From Planococcus donghaensis MPA1U2 (GTDB lineage: Bacteria; Bacillota; Bacilli; Bacillales_A; Planococcaceae): a stretch of 49,810 nt of DNA. Where the stretch lies: the NCBI RefSeq assembly GCF_000189395.1, contig NZ_AEPB01000009.1, forward strand, positions 18-49,827, given 5' to 3'. How positions within the stretch are numbered: the first letter of the stretch is position 1; each line of letters opens with the position of its first letter. Shown one piece after another: positions 23,876 to 32,533 of this stretch. A program made the translations under genes and the position numbers. The notes beneath the pieces were generated by a model, which was not told where the DNA came from, made no database searches, and worked only from the letters and a program-made list of their open reading frames with translations.

Positions 23876-23908
23876 AAAACATCCTGCTCAACTTGAGCAG
23901 GATGTTTT
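23876..23908. terminator. bidirectional terminator
   Basis: The 14-bp stem AAAACATCCTGCTC/GAGCAGGATGTTTT lies between convergent genes (23872 and 23912). Confidence 0.92.
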
Positions 23909-23911
23909 ACG

Positions 23912-24643
23912 TCATATGTTAATTTCAATTTCGGCTGATTTCTTCAATTCTTCAATTTGGGCGAAGAGCGCATCTTGTGTTTTTTGTCCTTCTAGCGATT
24001 GACGAATTGTAGGTTCCATTTCTTTTAGAGGGGGAGCTTCTGCTTCAGAAGATTCAACAAAGCCATCATAAGCTGCTTGGACTTCTTCGTCAGTCACTTT
24101 ATCGACTTCGACTTCTTCTGCAACATACTGCTCATATATCAACTGTTCACGAAGTTGCAATTCCATTTCTTCTATTGTAAAACCCGTTTCTTTTAATGCT
24201 TTGTTCATAGCTTCTTCTGTTTCAAACTGGTTTTTTAATTCTTCCAAACGTTCTTTAACCGTTTCGTCATCAGCTTTATAACCTTTTTCTTCGGCATCTT
24301 GCAAAATAACTTTATTGCCAATCAACACAGATAAAGCTTGCTCTTTTAAAAGATTAGCGCTTTCTTCATCGGAAACCGATTGACCTTGGGCAGCTAATGT
24401 AGATTCAAGCTGACGGGCAACGCTATTATAAACTTTCCCTAAAATTTCTTCTCCATTGACAACGACAACCACTTCTTCTTTTTGAGGCAGTTCGAGCTTG
24501 TATTCTGTGGGAGCTGCTTCACCAGATGGTTCGGTTGTTTCAGGCTCGGAGTTTTCTTTTGAAGTCTCTTCATCATTATCAGTACACGCGCTCAACGTTA
24601 ATAATAACAAAAACGAGGCGAATGCAAATGTCATTTTCTTCAT
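23912..24643 (-). CDS. SurA N-terminal domain lipoprotein (foldase-like, no parvulin domain)
   Basis: Lipoprotein of 243 aa with lipobox LSAC (Cys20) and an acidic linker, then a SurA_N-like helical chaperone domain: VNGEEILGKVYNSVARQL, LLKEQALSVLIGNKVILQDAEEKGY and ELQLREQLIYEQYV. The parvulin isomerase domain found in PrsA is absent; the protein ends after one more helix. Probably a surface chaperone for secreted proteins. The ATG has GAGGAGAT. Confidence 0.86.
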   Translation of the reverse strand: MKKMTFAFASFLLLLTLSACTDNDEETSKENSEPETTEPSGEAAPTEYKLELPQKEEVVVVVNGEEILGKVYNSVARQLESTLAAQGQSVSDEESANLLKEQALSVLIGNKVILQDAEEKGYKADDETVKERLEELKNQFETEEAMNKALKETGFTIEEMELQLREQLIYEQYVAEEVEVDKVTDEEVQAAYDGFVESSEAEAPPLKEMEPTIRQSLEGQKTQDALFAQIEELKKSAEIEINI

Positions 24644-24887
24644 CGTATTAAATCTCCTCTTTCAATCTGTCTGTTTAACAGTTAACCACATTATTTTATC
24701 CGACACAAATAGTTGGATATGCTTGTGCAAATAATGTTGCAATTCTGTATAATGAGTTGGAAGAGGTAATACCATTTAGATAGAAAACAGCGCATAAACC
24801 AATTGGATTTAAAATGCTTTATGACAATGCTATGATTATAAAAATACATAGATAATACTATACCACTTATATTTTGGAGGAATTCCT

Positions 24888-25997
24888 ATGACAAGCTCGA
24901 GTAAAATTACAGCACGTAAAACATTGGAGAAAATCCAGCCATATTCACCCGGAAAGCCAATTTGGGAAGTGCAAAAAGAATTAGGGTTGGATCGTGTCGT
25001 CAAACTGGCGTCTAATGAAAATCCGTTAGGACCTTCTCCTAAAGCAGTGGCCGCCATCCAAAACGGATTAGCAGGGTTAAACCGTTATCCCGATGCAGAT
25101 GCTAGCGCATTAAAGAAAGCTATTGCTGAAAAATACCAAGTAACGCCAAAACAAGTGATTACGACAAATGGTGCCGATGAATTGATCACGTTAATCTCTG
25201 AAGCCTTTCTTGAAGCAGGGGACGAAGTAATTGTTCCATCTCCATCATTTAGTGAATATGACTTTGGTGCACATATTATGGGTGCTACAGTCGTACCGGT
25301 TAAATTTAAAGAAGATTTCGAGTACGATGTAGACGCATTAATATCTGCCGTTACAGAAAAAACGAAGATTATTTACATTTGCACGCCAAACAATCCAACA
25401 GGGACGTACATTCCAAAATCGGATTTGGATAAATTGGTAGATGCGCTTGATGACGTTTTAGTAGTGATTGATGCGGCTTATGATCATTTCGCAGATGCAG
25501 CAGATTACACAAATGGTGTGGAATACGTGAATGCAGGGTACCCGGTTGTCACATTGGAAACGTTCTCGAAAATTTATGGTATTGCTGGCGTACGTGTAGG
25601 TTTCGGTATTGCTCCTGAAGCAATCGTTCAATCGATTTTAAAAGTAAAAGAACCATTTAACGTCAACACATTAGCGCAAATTGCAGCGACCGCAGCTATT
25701 GGAGATACTGAGCATGTAGAAACTTCTCAAGAAACCAATAAAGCAGGACGCAAACAATTATACAAAGCTTTTGATGAGCTTGGATTAACGTATATTGAAA
25801 GTATGGCCAACTTTGTATTAGTACAAATTGGTGAAGACGGAGAAAACCTATACAAACAACTAATGGCGAAAGGTGTCATTGTTCGCCACGGGAAAATTTG
25901 GGGATTACCTGATTACGTGCGCGTTTCTGTTGGGACAGAAGAAGAAAACCAATTCTTCATTGATGCTTTAACAAGTTTAGTAGTGAAACAAGCGTAG
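24888..25997 (+). CDS. hisC: histidinol-phosphate aminotransferase
   Basis: PLP-dependent class I/II aminotransferase of 369 aa converting imidazole-acetol phosphate to histidinol phosphate; in Bacilli HisC can also transaminate aromatic 2-oxo acids. Motifs are KLASNENPLGPSPKA, RYPDADA, NNPTGTY, the PLP lysine in ETFSKIYGIAGVRVGF and a C-terminal YVRVSVGTEEEN. The ATG has TTGGAGGAA. Unusually it is monocistronic, with neither his genes nor the trp/tyrA neighbours of B. subtilis. Confidence 0.94.
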   Translation: MTSSSKITARKTLEKIQPYSPGKPIWEVQKELGLDRVVKLASNENPLGPSPKAVAAIQNGLAGLNRYPDADASALKKAIAEKYQVTPKQVITTNGADELITLISEAFLEAGDEVIVPSPSFSEYDFGAHIMGATVVPVKFKEDFEYDVDALISAVTEKTKIIYICTPNNPTGTYIPKSDLDKLVDALDDVLVVIDAAYDHFADAADYTNGVEYVNAGYPVVTLETFSKIYGIAGVRVGFGIAPEAIVQSILKVKEPFNVNTLAQIAATAAIGDTEHVETSQETNKAGRKQLYKAFDELGLTYIESMANFVLVQIGEDGENLYKQLMAKGVIVRHGKIWGLPDYVRVSVGTEEENQFFIDALTSLVVKQA

Positions 25998-26000
25998 AGA

Positions 26001-26030
26001 AAAAAGCTTCCGATTCCGGAAGCTTTTTTA
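26001..26030 (+). terminator. terminator after hisC
   Basis: The stem AAAAAGCTTCCG/CGGAAGCTTTTT with a short ATTC loop is followed by T residues. Confidence 0.92.
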
Positions 26031-26076
26031 TGTGTACTATTACCTTGCGTTAGGCTTAGTGGATTACTGAGTCAAT

Positions 26077-26796
26077 TCACGGGCCCTTTACAAATTTGCG
26101 GAACAGCAAGTATTGAATAGAAAATAGCGCGAAAGTGGTTAAGCAAAGGTTAATGTAATACCACAGACCTTCTCCAAAAAAATCTAGAGGAGAAGTAGTT
26201 GTAGGGCGCTGCATTAAAAAGAGGAAATTGGAATCTGTCCATGGATTGAGAAAAAATCCTACTACGGCAGCGTATACAAGAAGTAAACCATAAACAGAAA
26301 AAAGAGATCGCATCGTAATAGCTTGAGGACGGCTTAAAGCTAAAAACAAACAAGCCCATGTTATAGCGGTGTGGTGAATAAAGAATTTCCAGAAACGAAA
26401 ATGTTGGTAGTCATAAGGTAATTCTGGAGTCACTAATGCTAAAAAAGCGGGCAGTACTCCTAAAAAGAAAGCTAATTGAATCCAGAAAGGACGCATAGTT
26501 AGTAGGCCAATTATGGAAACAACAGAAGCGACACCGCATAGATGAAAGGGCATCTGGTTATGAAAGCGCCAAACGTCATTGGTGATGGCCCAGTAATGAT
26601 AAGAAATTTCCGACGCTAAGAGGAAAAGGAACAATAACCAGCGTAACCAGTGGACCCCTTGTTGGGTTTCTTTCAACTTATTTTTAAACGAGAAAAGAAG
26701 AAGACTCCCGATAAGAGCGATAGTGAGTACGATTAAGTGGCTCGTAGAAAAAAGAGTGAAATAATGAGTAGATGTCGCACCAAACCAACTTTCCAT
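26077..26796 (-). CDS. YwaF/TIGR02206 family membrane protein
   Basis: Polytopic membrane protein of 239 aa with about seven hydrophobic helices. WRFHNQMPFHLCGVASV and FFIHHTAITWACLFLAL (conserved His pair) identify the TIGR02206 family typified by Bacillus YwaF. Function unknown. The ATG at 26796 has GGGAGGGC; a longer start at 26841 is unsupported. Confidence 0.85.
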   Translation of the reverse strand: MESWFGATSTHYFTLFSTSHLIVLTIALIGSLLLFSFKNKLKETQQGVHWLRWLLFLFLLASEISYHYWAITNDVWRFHNQMPFHLCGVASVVSIIGLLTMRPFWIQLAFFLGVLPAFLALVTPELPYDYQHFRFWKFFIHHTAITWACLFLALSRPQAITMRSLFSVYGLLLVYAAVVGFFLNPWTDSNFLFLMQRPTTTSPLDFFGEGLWYYINLCLTTFALFSIQYLLFRKFVKGP

Positions 26797-26958
26797 AATA
26801 GCCCTCCCTATGCCGAAGATATTGTGAGAATAGTTTAACATTAATTGGTTGTGGAAGTAGCTTTGAGCTGGTAGTTTTACACAAACATAAACAGATGTTT
26901 TGCTTAAACGGTTCTTTCTACGATAAACTGCTTTAAAAGCTCCTTAGGAGGAATGCCA

Positions 26959-27258
26959 GTGGATCATATGAAATTATTGTCATCCATCACGTACATCGAT
27001 ACAGAACGTTCCATAGAAGCTGGCGAAATGAAAATCGTTGAAACTGAACGCAATATTGACCTATATAGAGATACGTTAATAACACCAGGCACACAATTTC
27101 ATGTTGCGAATGTATGGGATATCTCTTACAAATCGTTTTCTTCAGAAGCTAGATTGCTATACCTTCATACACATCGTGGTGTACTGACGTATATGATCTA
27201 CACAGACCCAGATAAATTCGTAAAAACGTTTAAAAAATTGAAAAACGAGAATTACTAA
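26959..27258 (+). CDS. hypothetical protein (99 aa)
   Basis: I do not recognise this small soluble protein. An ATG at 26953 lies only 1 nt from AGGAGG; GTG at 26959 (7-nt spacing) is the better start, and ATG 26968 is possible. It has a mixed alpha/beta pattern with VDHMKLLSSITYIDTER and LTYMIYTDPDKFVKTF and no membrane segment. It has its own terminator. Confidence 0.65.
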   Translation: MDHMKLLSSITYIDTERSIEAGEMKIVETERNIDLYRDTLITPGTQFHVANVWDISYKSFSSEARLLYLHTHRGVLTYMIYTDPDKFVKTFKKLKNENY

Positions 27259-27259
27259 A

Positions 27260-27288
27260 GAAGATAGGTTTTTTCCTGTCTTCTTTTT
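27260..27288 (+). terminator. terminator
   Basis: The stem GAAGATAGG/CCTGTCTTC with a TTTTTT loop is followed by five T. Confidence 0.85.
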
Positions 27289-27346
27289 CGACTTTATAGA
27301 GCTATGTAGAAACGTATATGCATGTGATAAGAGAGGAGAAAAGAAA

Positions 27347-27715
27347 ATGGAGAACACCATCAACATTGCAAAACAATGGATTGAAAATGTGAACGACAAA
27401 AACATTAACGCCGTACTAGAAGTTTCAGATCCGCATATTGAATTGGTCGGACCCAGAGGAGTTGCAGAAGGCCATGATATTTTACGGAAGTGGATTGAGC
27501 AGTCAGGTATTCATATGGAGACACAAGACTACTACGTGAAAGGTGACGAAGTAATTTGTGTTCAAAAAGCTACATGGGAAAACCAAAGTGGACATGTCAC
27601 GATCTACACGTATATGCAAATGAGAAATGGAAAAGTCCATCGCTTGGGGAGATATGACACATTAGACGATGCTTTCGGACAATGTCATTTAAGCGAAGAA
27701 GATTTGGTTGAATAG
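27347..27715 (+). CDS. NTF2-like (SnoaL/nuclear transport factor 2) protein
   Basis: Protein of 122 aa with the NTF2 alpha+beta-cone pattern: N-terminal helix NIAKQWIENVNDKNINAVLE, then DPHIELVGPRG, a GHDILRKWIEQSG helix and strands through VTIYTYMQMRNGKVHRLGRYD. Family members are small enzymes or binding proteins; no catalytic residues can be assigned. The ATG has GAGAGGAG. A very long stem terminator follows. Confidence 0.83.
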   Translation: MENTINIAKQWIENVNDKNINAVLEVSDPHIELVGPRGVAEGHDILRKWIEQSGIHMETQDYYVKGDEVICVQKATWENQSGHVTIYTYMQMRNGKVHRLGRYDTLDDAFGQCHLSEEDLVE

Positions 27716-27766
27716 AAAAAACTATCACCCAAAGGTCATAAACTGACCTTTGGGTGATAGTTTTTT
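27716..27766. terminator. long-stem terminator
   Basis: A 23-bp perfect stem (27716-27738 with 27744-27766) and a TAAAC loop, with A and T runs at its ends, isolate the hexuronate locus from upstream transcription. Confidence 0.93.
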
Positions 27767-27832
27767 AATTACTAGAGAAAATGCTGATTTTTGAGTATTT
27801 TGACAACTATTTTAAATTAACTGAAAAAACTA

Positions 27833-27861
27833 TTGATTTCTAAAATTATTTCAATTATAAT
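27833..27861 (+). promoter_or_regulatory. promoter of the sugar-acid operon
   Basis: The -35 TTGATT (27833-27838), 17-bp spacer and -10 TATAAT (27856-27861) predict a start near 27868. Confidence 0.78.
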
Positions 27862-27874
27862 TTCCTAAACGGCT

Positions 27875-27892
27875 TACTAAACCGGTTTAGTA
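27875..27892. promoter_or_regulatory. LacI/KdgR-type operator
   Basis: A perfect 18-bp palindrome (TACTAAACC/GGTTTAGTA) with the central CCGG dyad is typical of LacI-family operators and very like the AAACCGGTTT core known for Bacillus KdgR. It lies just downstream of the predicted +1, so the repressor would block initiation or elongation. A half-site CTAAACGG precedes it at 27865-27872. Confidence 0.85.
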
Positions 27893-27904
27893 ATAGGAGG
27901 AAAA

Positions 27905-28909
27905 ATGAAGAAAATAACAATGCAAGATGTAGCGCTAAAAGCAGGGGTTTCCAAAAGTACTGTTTCCCAGTATATAAATAGTCGTTTTGAGTTTATGAGT
28001 ATAGCGACCAAACATAGAGTTGAAGAAGCTATTAAGGAATTAGGTTATATTCCAAATCACATAGCTAAAAGTTTAAAACAGAAAAAAACTGGAACAATCG
28101 GTGTGATAGTAGCCAATATTCTTCATACATTTTCTACAGAAATTATTCGAGCAATCGAGGATGAATGTGAGAAAAACGGATTTCACTTATTTGTGTGTAA
28201 CGCAGATGATCAACCAACAAAAGAACGATCGTATATTGATATGTTGGTAGCAAAACAAGTTGATGGTTTAATCATTTTTCCGACAAATGGCAATAACGAT
28301 TATTATAAGCAATTAAAAAATGCGGAATTTCCAATTGTCTTTGTTGACCGCGTTATCAATGAACCGATTTTTCCGACCTTGTTGCTAGATAATGAAAGCG
28401 CTTCACAAATAGCGGTAGATCTATTGGTAAAAAAAGGCCGAAGCAAAATCGGTTTAGTATCTACTTCTATTGCGCAAAACGTAACACCCCGTGTTGAGCG
28501 GATCAAAGGCTTTAGAAAGACATTAGTAACACATGGTTTGAGTATAGAAGAAGATTGGATTGTAGCTGAGAAGCGTCAAGAAATTGGAAGTAAGCTTCAA
28601 CATTTATGGGATTCGGGCAATCGACCAGAAGCTTTTTTTGCTACAAACGATTTAGCTTTAATAGAGTTGTTGAAGTTTATCAAAAAAAATAACTTGGCTA
28701 TTCCAGAGGATATCGGTGTGATAGCAATTGATGACTCACCATTTCTTGAAATGGCTACAACACCGATTTCAGTAATTAAGCAACCGACTTTTGAAATAGG
28801 GCAAAACGCAGCTGACACACTATTGCAATTAATTGTTAGCAAAGATTTCAAAGATCACTACGAAGAAAAACGGTATCAGCCAATTTTGGTAGAACGAGAA
28901 TCAATATAA
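27905..28909 (+). CDS. LacI family transcriptional regulator (KdgR-like)
   Basis: Repressor of 334 aa. The N-terminal LacI helix-turn-helix and hinge (TMQDVALKAGVSKSTVSQYI, about 4-23; IPNHIAKSLKQ hinge, about 51-61) precede a periplasmic-binding-protein-like effector domain (GVIVANIL to the end). The ATG has ATAGGAGGAAAA. It is the first gene after a palindromic operator, so autoregulation and control of the downstream kdgK-uxuB genes is likely. The effector is probably KDG or another pathway intermediate (inference). Confidence 0.92.
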   Translation: MKKITMQDVALKAGVSKSTVSQYINSRFEFMSIATKHRVEEAIKELGYIPNHIAKSLKQKKTGTIGVIVANILHTFSTEIIRAIEDECEKNGFHLFVCNADDQPTKERSYIDMLVAKQVDGLIIFPTNGNNDYYKQLKNAEFPIVFVDRVINEPIFPTLLLDNESASQIAVDLLVKKGRSKIGLVSTSIAQNVTPRVERIKGFRKTLVTHGLSIEEDWIVAEKRQEIGSKLQHLWDSGNRPEAFFATNDLALIELLKFIKKNNLAIPEDIGVIAIDDSPFLEMATTPISVIKQPTFEIGQNAADTLLQLIVSKDFKDHYEEKRYQPILVERESI

Positions 28910-28928
28910 AGAAAGGGGGGTGAGGTTT

Positions 28929-29885
28929 TTGCTTAAAGAGTTGGGCGTATTAACAATTGGGGATGCCATGATTACGATGAATCCTATGACGACCGGACCA
29001 CTAAAGTATGTAACGCAATTTGAGCGTAAAGTCGGTGGTGCTGAAATGAACTTTGCGATTGGCTGTGCAAGATTAGGGCTTAATAGTAAGTGGATTAGCA
29101 GGTTGGGAAAAGATGAATTTGGACAAGTCATTTATAATTTTGCGCGTGGTGAAGGTATTGATGTTTCATCCGTTAGTTTTGTTGAAGGTGTCCCAACCTC
29201 AGTTAATTTCAAAGAGATTCATGCAAGTGGTTCAGGGAAAACTTACTATTACCGAACACCATCTCCTATCGAATCTCTTACAGAAGATGACATTACAGAA
29301 GAAATATTCGACGGCATTCAAGTAGTTCATTTAACTGGAGTTTACTTAGCGCTTGGGGAAAAAAACTTGGCAATCGCAAAAAAAATACTAACTATAGCCA
29401 AACAAAAAGATATTTTGGTGTCTTTTGATCCGAACATTCGCTTGAAACTATGGAGTATTGAAAAAGCGCGGGAAGCTTATGAAATGATTTTTCCACAAGT
29501 AGATATTTTATTAACGGGATTAGATGAAATTCAAATGGTTTCAGGTAAAGAAACCTTAGAAGACCTAGTAACATATACTGAAAAATTTGCTATACACGAT
29601 TTCGTTATTAAAGACGGAGAAAAAGGATCGAAATTGTATAGAAACGGAAAATGGATTAAAGCATCAGGATTTTCGGTGACACCTGTAGATACTGTGGGTG
29701 CAGGCGATGGCTTTGATGCAGGTTACATATATGGTGTATTAAATAATTTTGATAAAGAAACCTTATTGCGCTTCGCAAATTGTGTAGGTGGACTTGTTAC
29801 TACTGTCACTGGAGATAACGAAGGGCTTCCTTATTTAGAGGAAGTCGAGAACTTTATTAATGGCAACAAAGTGATTGAGCGTTAA
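28929..29885 (+). CDS. kdgK: 2-keto-3-deoxygluconate kinase (PfkB family)
   Basis: Phosphorylates KDG to KDPG. PfkB/ribokinase fold of 318 aa: N-terminal LTIGDAMITMNP, KVGGAEMNFAIGCARLG, and the C-terminal anion hole and base VDTVGAGDGFDAGYIYG (catalytic Asp near 256). The start is ambiguous: GTG at 28920 sits inside the AAAGGGGGGTGAGG site, so TTG at 28929 is preferred. Position between the regulator and kdgA-uxuA supports KDG over other PfkB substrates. Confidence 0.9.
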   Translation: MLKELGVLTIGDAMITMNPMTTGPLKYVTQFERKVGGAEMNFAIGCARLGLNSKWISRLGKDEFGQVIYNFARGEGIDVSSVSFVEGVPTSVNFKEIHASGSGKTYYYRTPSPIESLTEDDITEEIFDGIQVVHLTGVYLALGEKNLAIAKKILTIAKQKDILVSFDPNIRLKLWSIEKAREAYEMIFPQVDILLTGLDEIQMVSGKETLEDLVTYTEKFAIHDFVIKDGEKGSKLYRNGKWIKASGFSVTPVDTVGAGDGFDAGYIYGVLNNFDKETLLRFANCVGGLVTTVTGDNEGLPYLEEVENFINGNKVIER

Positions 29886-29931
29886 GTAATAGTAAACGAA
29901 GAATAGAGTTTCTTAGAACAGGAGGAAAGCT

Positions 29932-30942
29932 GTGGCTACAGTAACTGTACCGTTTCAAGAAGTTCAAAAACTAATCGAAGAAAAGCTGGTAAGTGCTGGT
30001 GTTAGCTCAGAGCATGCTACTAAAGTCGCTGAAGTTCTTGTTCATGCAGATTTACGAGGTGTGAACTCGCATGGTGCACTTCGGACGGAGCATTATATGA
30101 AACGTCTCAATGCAGGTGGCATTAACCCCACCCCTACTATTGTATTTAACCGAACTGGTCCATCGACGGGTGTGGTCGATGGAGATGATGGGTTTGGTCA
30201 TATTGTTGCCGATCGTGCTATAAATCATGCGATTGAGATGGCTAAAGAAAATGGAGTAGGTATGGTAACGGTAATGAACAGCAGTCATTGTGGGGCACTT
30301 AGTTATTTTGTAGAAAACGCGACAAACCATAAACTAATTGGCATAGCGATGACTCATACCGATAAAATTGTAGTGCCATTTGGAGGGAAGGAATCTTTTT
30401 TGGGTACAAATCCAATAGCTTATGGAATACCTGGAAAACTCGAAAAGCCGTTTATTTTGGATATGGCTACTTCAAATGTTGCGTTAGGTAAAATTCTTCA
30501 GCATAAAGAAGAAGGTAAAGAAATTCCCAACGGATGGGGAGTCGATGAAACAGGTGCATCCGTTACCGATCCGGCGAAAGTTGTATCCTTAACGCCATTT
30601 GGTGGTCCGAAAGGTTCTGGCTTATCTATAATTGTTGATATTTTTTCAGGTTTACTTGCAGGTATGGCGTTTGGTCCTCATATTTCTCCAATGTATAAAG
30701 AATTCGAGAGGAAAAGAAAGCTAGGTCATTACTTTTGTGTGATTAATCCTTCTTATTTCACGGATATCGGAGTTTTTTTGGAGCAAGTGGACAAAATGAT
30801 AAATGAAATCCGAGAAGTTCCGGCTGTAAAAGAGTTTGAAAATGTTCTAGTACCAGGAGAAATTGAGCAAAAAAATGAAGAGCGCAACAGACAAGAAGGC
30901 GTACGAATTGCTGCAACTACTTATGAGTATTTAAAAAAATAA
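29932..30942 (+). CDS. Ldh2/malate-lactate dehydrogenase family oxidoreductase (YjmC-like)
   Basis: NAD(P)-dependent oxidoreductase of 336 aa of the LDH2/MDH2 family (AllD, YiaK, DlgD, YjmC). Motifs are [15 protein letters not shown] (about 38-52), the catalytic-type His in [12 protein letters not shown] and [18 protein letters not shown]. It starts at GTG with AGGAGGAAAGCT. In B. subtilis the relative YjmC sits in the hexuronate locus beside YjmD, UxuA and UxuB, as here. Substrate unknown; 2,3-diketogulonate-like or other 2-oxo sugar acids are candidates by family. Confidence 0.85.
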   Translation: MATVTVPFQEVQKLIEEKLVSAGVSSEHATKVAEVLVHADLRGVNSHGALRTEHYMKRLNAGGINPTPTIVFNRTGPSTGVVDGDDGFGHIVADRAINHAIEMAKENGVGMVTVMNSSHCGALSYFVENATNHKLIGIAMTHTDKIVVPFGGKESFLGTNPIAYGIPGKLEKPFILDMATSNVALGKILQHKEEGKEIPNGWGVDETGASVTDPAKVVSLTPFGGPKGSGLSIIVDIFSGLLAGMAFGPHISPMYKEFERKRKLGHYFCVINPSYFTDIGVFLEQVDKMINEIREVPAVKEFENVLVPGEIEQKNEERNRQEGVRIAATTYEYLKK

Positions 30943-30964
30943 ACATAAAAGGGGAGAATAGAAA

Positions 30965-31966
30965 ATGAAAAAGAAATGGTTAACAGGAATTTTTGCATCT
31001 GTATTAGTATTAGGAGCTTGCGGTTCAAATGAAACATCAGAAGAAAGCGGTTCAGAGTCAGGCGACAAAGTTGAGTGGCGTTTTGGACATTTAGCTGATG
31101 AAAATCATATTTGGCACAAAACTGCTTTGAAGTTTGAAGAACTAGTAGAAGAAAAGTCAGATGGTCAAATGGAAATTACCATTTATCCGAATAACTCGCT
31201 TGGTGGCGAAACAGATACGATCAACTCAATCCAAGCAGGGACAGCGGACATGGTTATTTCAGGTGAAACACTACAAAACTGGGCTCCTAATGCGGCTTTG
31301 ATGGCAGTACCTTATGCCTTCCGTGATCTAGAGCATGTAAAGTCTGTGATTGAAGGTGAGATTGGCGAACAAATCAAACAAGAAATTGGTGAAGAAGCGG
31401 GATTAAAAGCTCTTTACTACCATACACGCGCCCCACGTAATTTAACATCGAATAAAGCAATTACTTCTCCAGATGACTTGAAAGGATTTAGTATGCGTGT
31501 ACCAAACGTCCCGTTATTCTTGGATGTATGGCAAGCTGCTGGTGCATCTCCACAAGTAATGGATTTTAACGAAGTATTTACTGGATTGCAACAAGGTGTA
31601 ATTGATGGTCAAGAAAACCCGGTAGACTTGATCAAAAGTGGTGGCTTGGCTGAAGTTCAAGACTTTGTAAACCGTACTGAACATGTTTACTCATGGATAT
31701 ACATTTTAGTAGGAAATGAACAATACGATGCACTTTCTGACGACTTGAAACAAGTGGTTCAAGATGCTGCTGCAGAAGCACAAATCTTTGGTGAAGATCT
31801 TTATGAAACGGAAATTGCTGCAGTAGAACAAGACTTGATGGATGCAGGTATGGAATTTGTAGATGTTGATCAAGATGCATTCCGTGAAGTAATGACACCA
31901 GCTGTTGAGGCTTCATTATCATCAGAGCAACTAGAATTATACAAACAAATCCTTGCAGTTGAATAA
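30965..31966 (+). CDS. dctP: TRAP transporter solute-binding lipoprotein DctP
   Basis: Extracytoplasmic binding protein of 333 aa. Lipobox LGAC (Cys19) is followed by a Ser/Glu-rich linker. The DctP fold shows FGHLADENHIWHKTALKFEE and IYPNNSLGGE; the SMRVPNVPLF segment holds the conserved Arg that binds substrate carboxylates. It captures a sugar acid for DctQM. The gap to dctQ is 69 nt and holds a strong hairpin, typical of raised binding-protein expression. The ATG has AAAGGGGAG. Confidence 0.93.
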   Translation: MKKKWLTGIFASVLVLGACGSNETSEESGSESGDKVEWRFGHLADENHIWHKTALKFEELVEEKSDGQMEITIYPNNSLGGETDTINSIQAGTADMVISGETLQNWAPNAALMAVPYAFRDLEHVKSVIEGEIGEQIKQEIGEEAGLKALYYHTRAPRNLTSNKAITSPDDLKGFSMRVPNVPLFLDVWQAAGASPQVMDFNEVFTGLQQGVIDGQENPVDLIKSGGLAEVQDFVNRTEHVYSWIYILVGNEQYDALSDDLKQVVQDAAAEAQIFGEDLYETEIAAVEQDLMDAGMEFVDVDQDAFREVMTPAVEASLSSEQLELYKQILAVE

Positions 31967-31977
31967 TATGTGAGTAG

Positions 31978-32008
31978 GGCATATTTGGCTGCTATGGCCA
32001 AATGTGCC
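31978..32008 (+). other. intercistronic hairpin between dctP and dctQ
   Basis: A perfect 12-bp stem (31978-31989 with 31997-32008, one G-U) and a 7-nt loop are followed by only TTT. It is more likely an mRNA 3' stabiliser or partial terminator than a full terminator, since dctQM must be transcribed. Confidence 0.75.
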
Positions 32009-32035
32009 TTTCCATTGAGGAAGGAATGAATTCGG

Positions 32036-32533
32036 ATGTCCAATTTCCGGAAATTGATTGATAGCACACTCGCTTTTTTGACAGTCCTCAGCTTCGCAGG
32101 GGTTATCATTATTGTTACGATTCAAATCGTTTCACGGTTTACGCCTATGTCCTTTATTTGGACAGAAGAATTGACAAGGTACCTTTTCCTATACGGTATT
32201 AGTTTTGGTGCCCCATTAGCCTTAATGCGAAATGAATTCATCAATGTGGACATGATTCTTAACCGAATGTCTGATAACTTCCGCAGGTACTATGAAGTAA
32301 TCATTTATCTCACAATTATTTTATTAAGTTTGGTAATGGTTATTCAAGGTTATAATTTTACGTTACTAGGCGACAAGCAACGTTCTGCGACTATGCCTTT
32401 TCAAATGTCAGTTGTTCATGCATCTTTGCTGATCATGAGCGTATTTTTAGTATTTTATGCTGTCATAAAAATTGTCGACCTCATAAAAAATAAACAAAAT
32501 TATAGTCAGAATTATGGAGGTGACGATAACTGA
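32036..32533 (+). CDS. dctQ: TRAP transporter small permease DctQ
   Basis: Membrane protein of 165 aa with four transmembrane helices and the DctQ pattern VSRFTPMSFIWTEELTRYLFLY and FINVDMI. It forms a complex with DctM for Na+-dependent uptake. Its stop overlaps the dctM start by one base (TGATG). The ATG at 32036 has GAGGAAGGA. Confidence 0.92.
   Translation: MSNFRKLIDSTLAFLTVLSFAGVIIIVTIQIVSRFTPMSFIWTEELTRYLFLYGISFGAPLALMRNEFINVDMILNRMSDNFRRYYEVIIYLTIILLSLVMVIQGYNFTLLGDKQRSATMPFQMSVVHASLLIMSVFLVFYAVIKIVDLIKNKQNYSQNYGGDDN

Noticed and set aside
24644-24887. T-box or other leader upstream of hisC
   Set aside because: No T-box motif, specifier stem or terminator-antiterminator pair is visible; only AT-rich sequence and a ribosome site.
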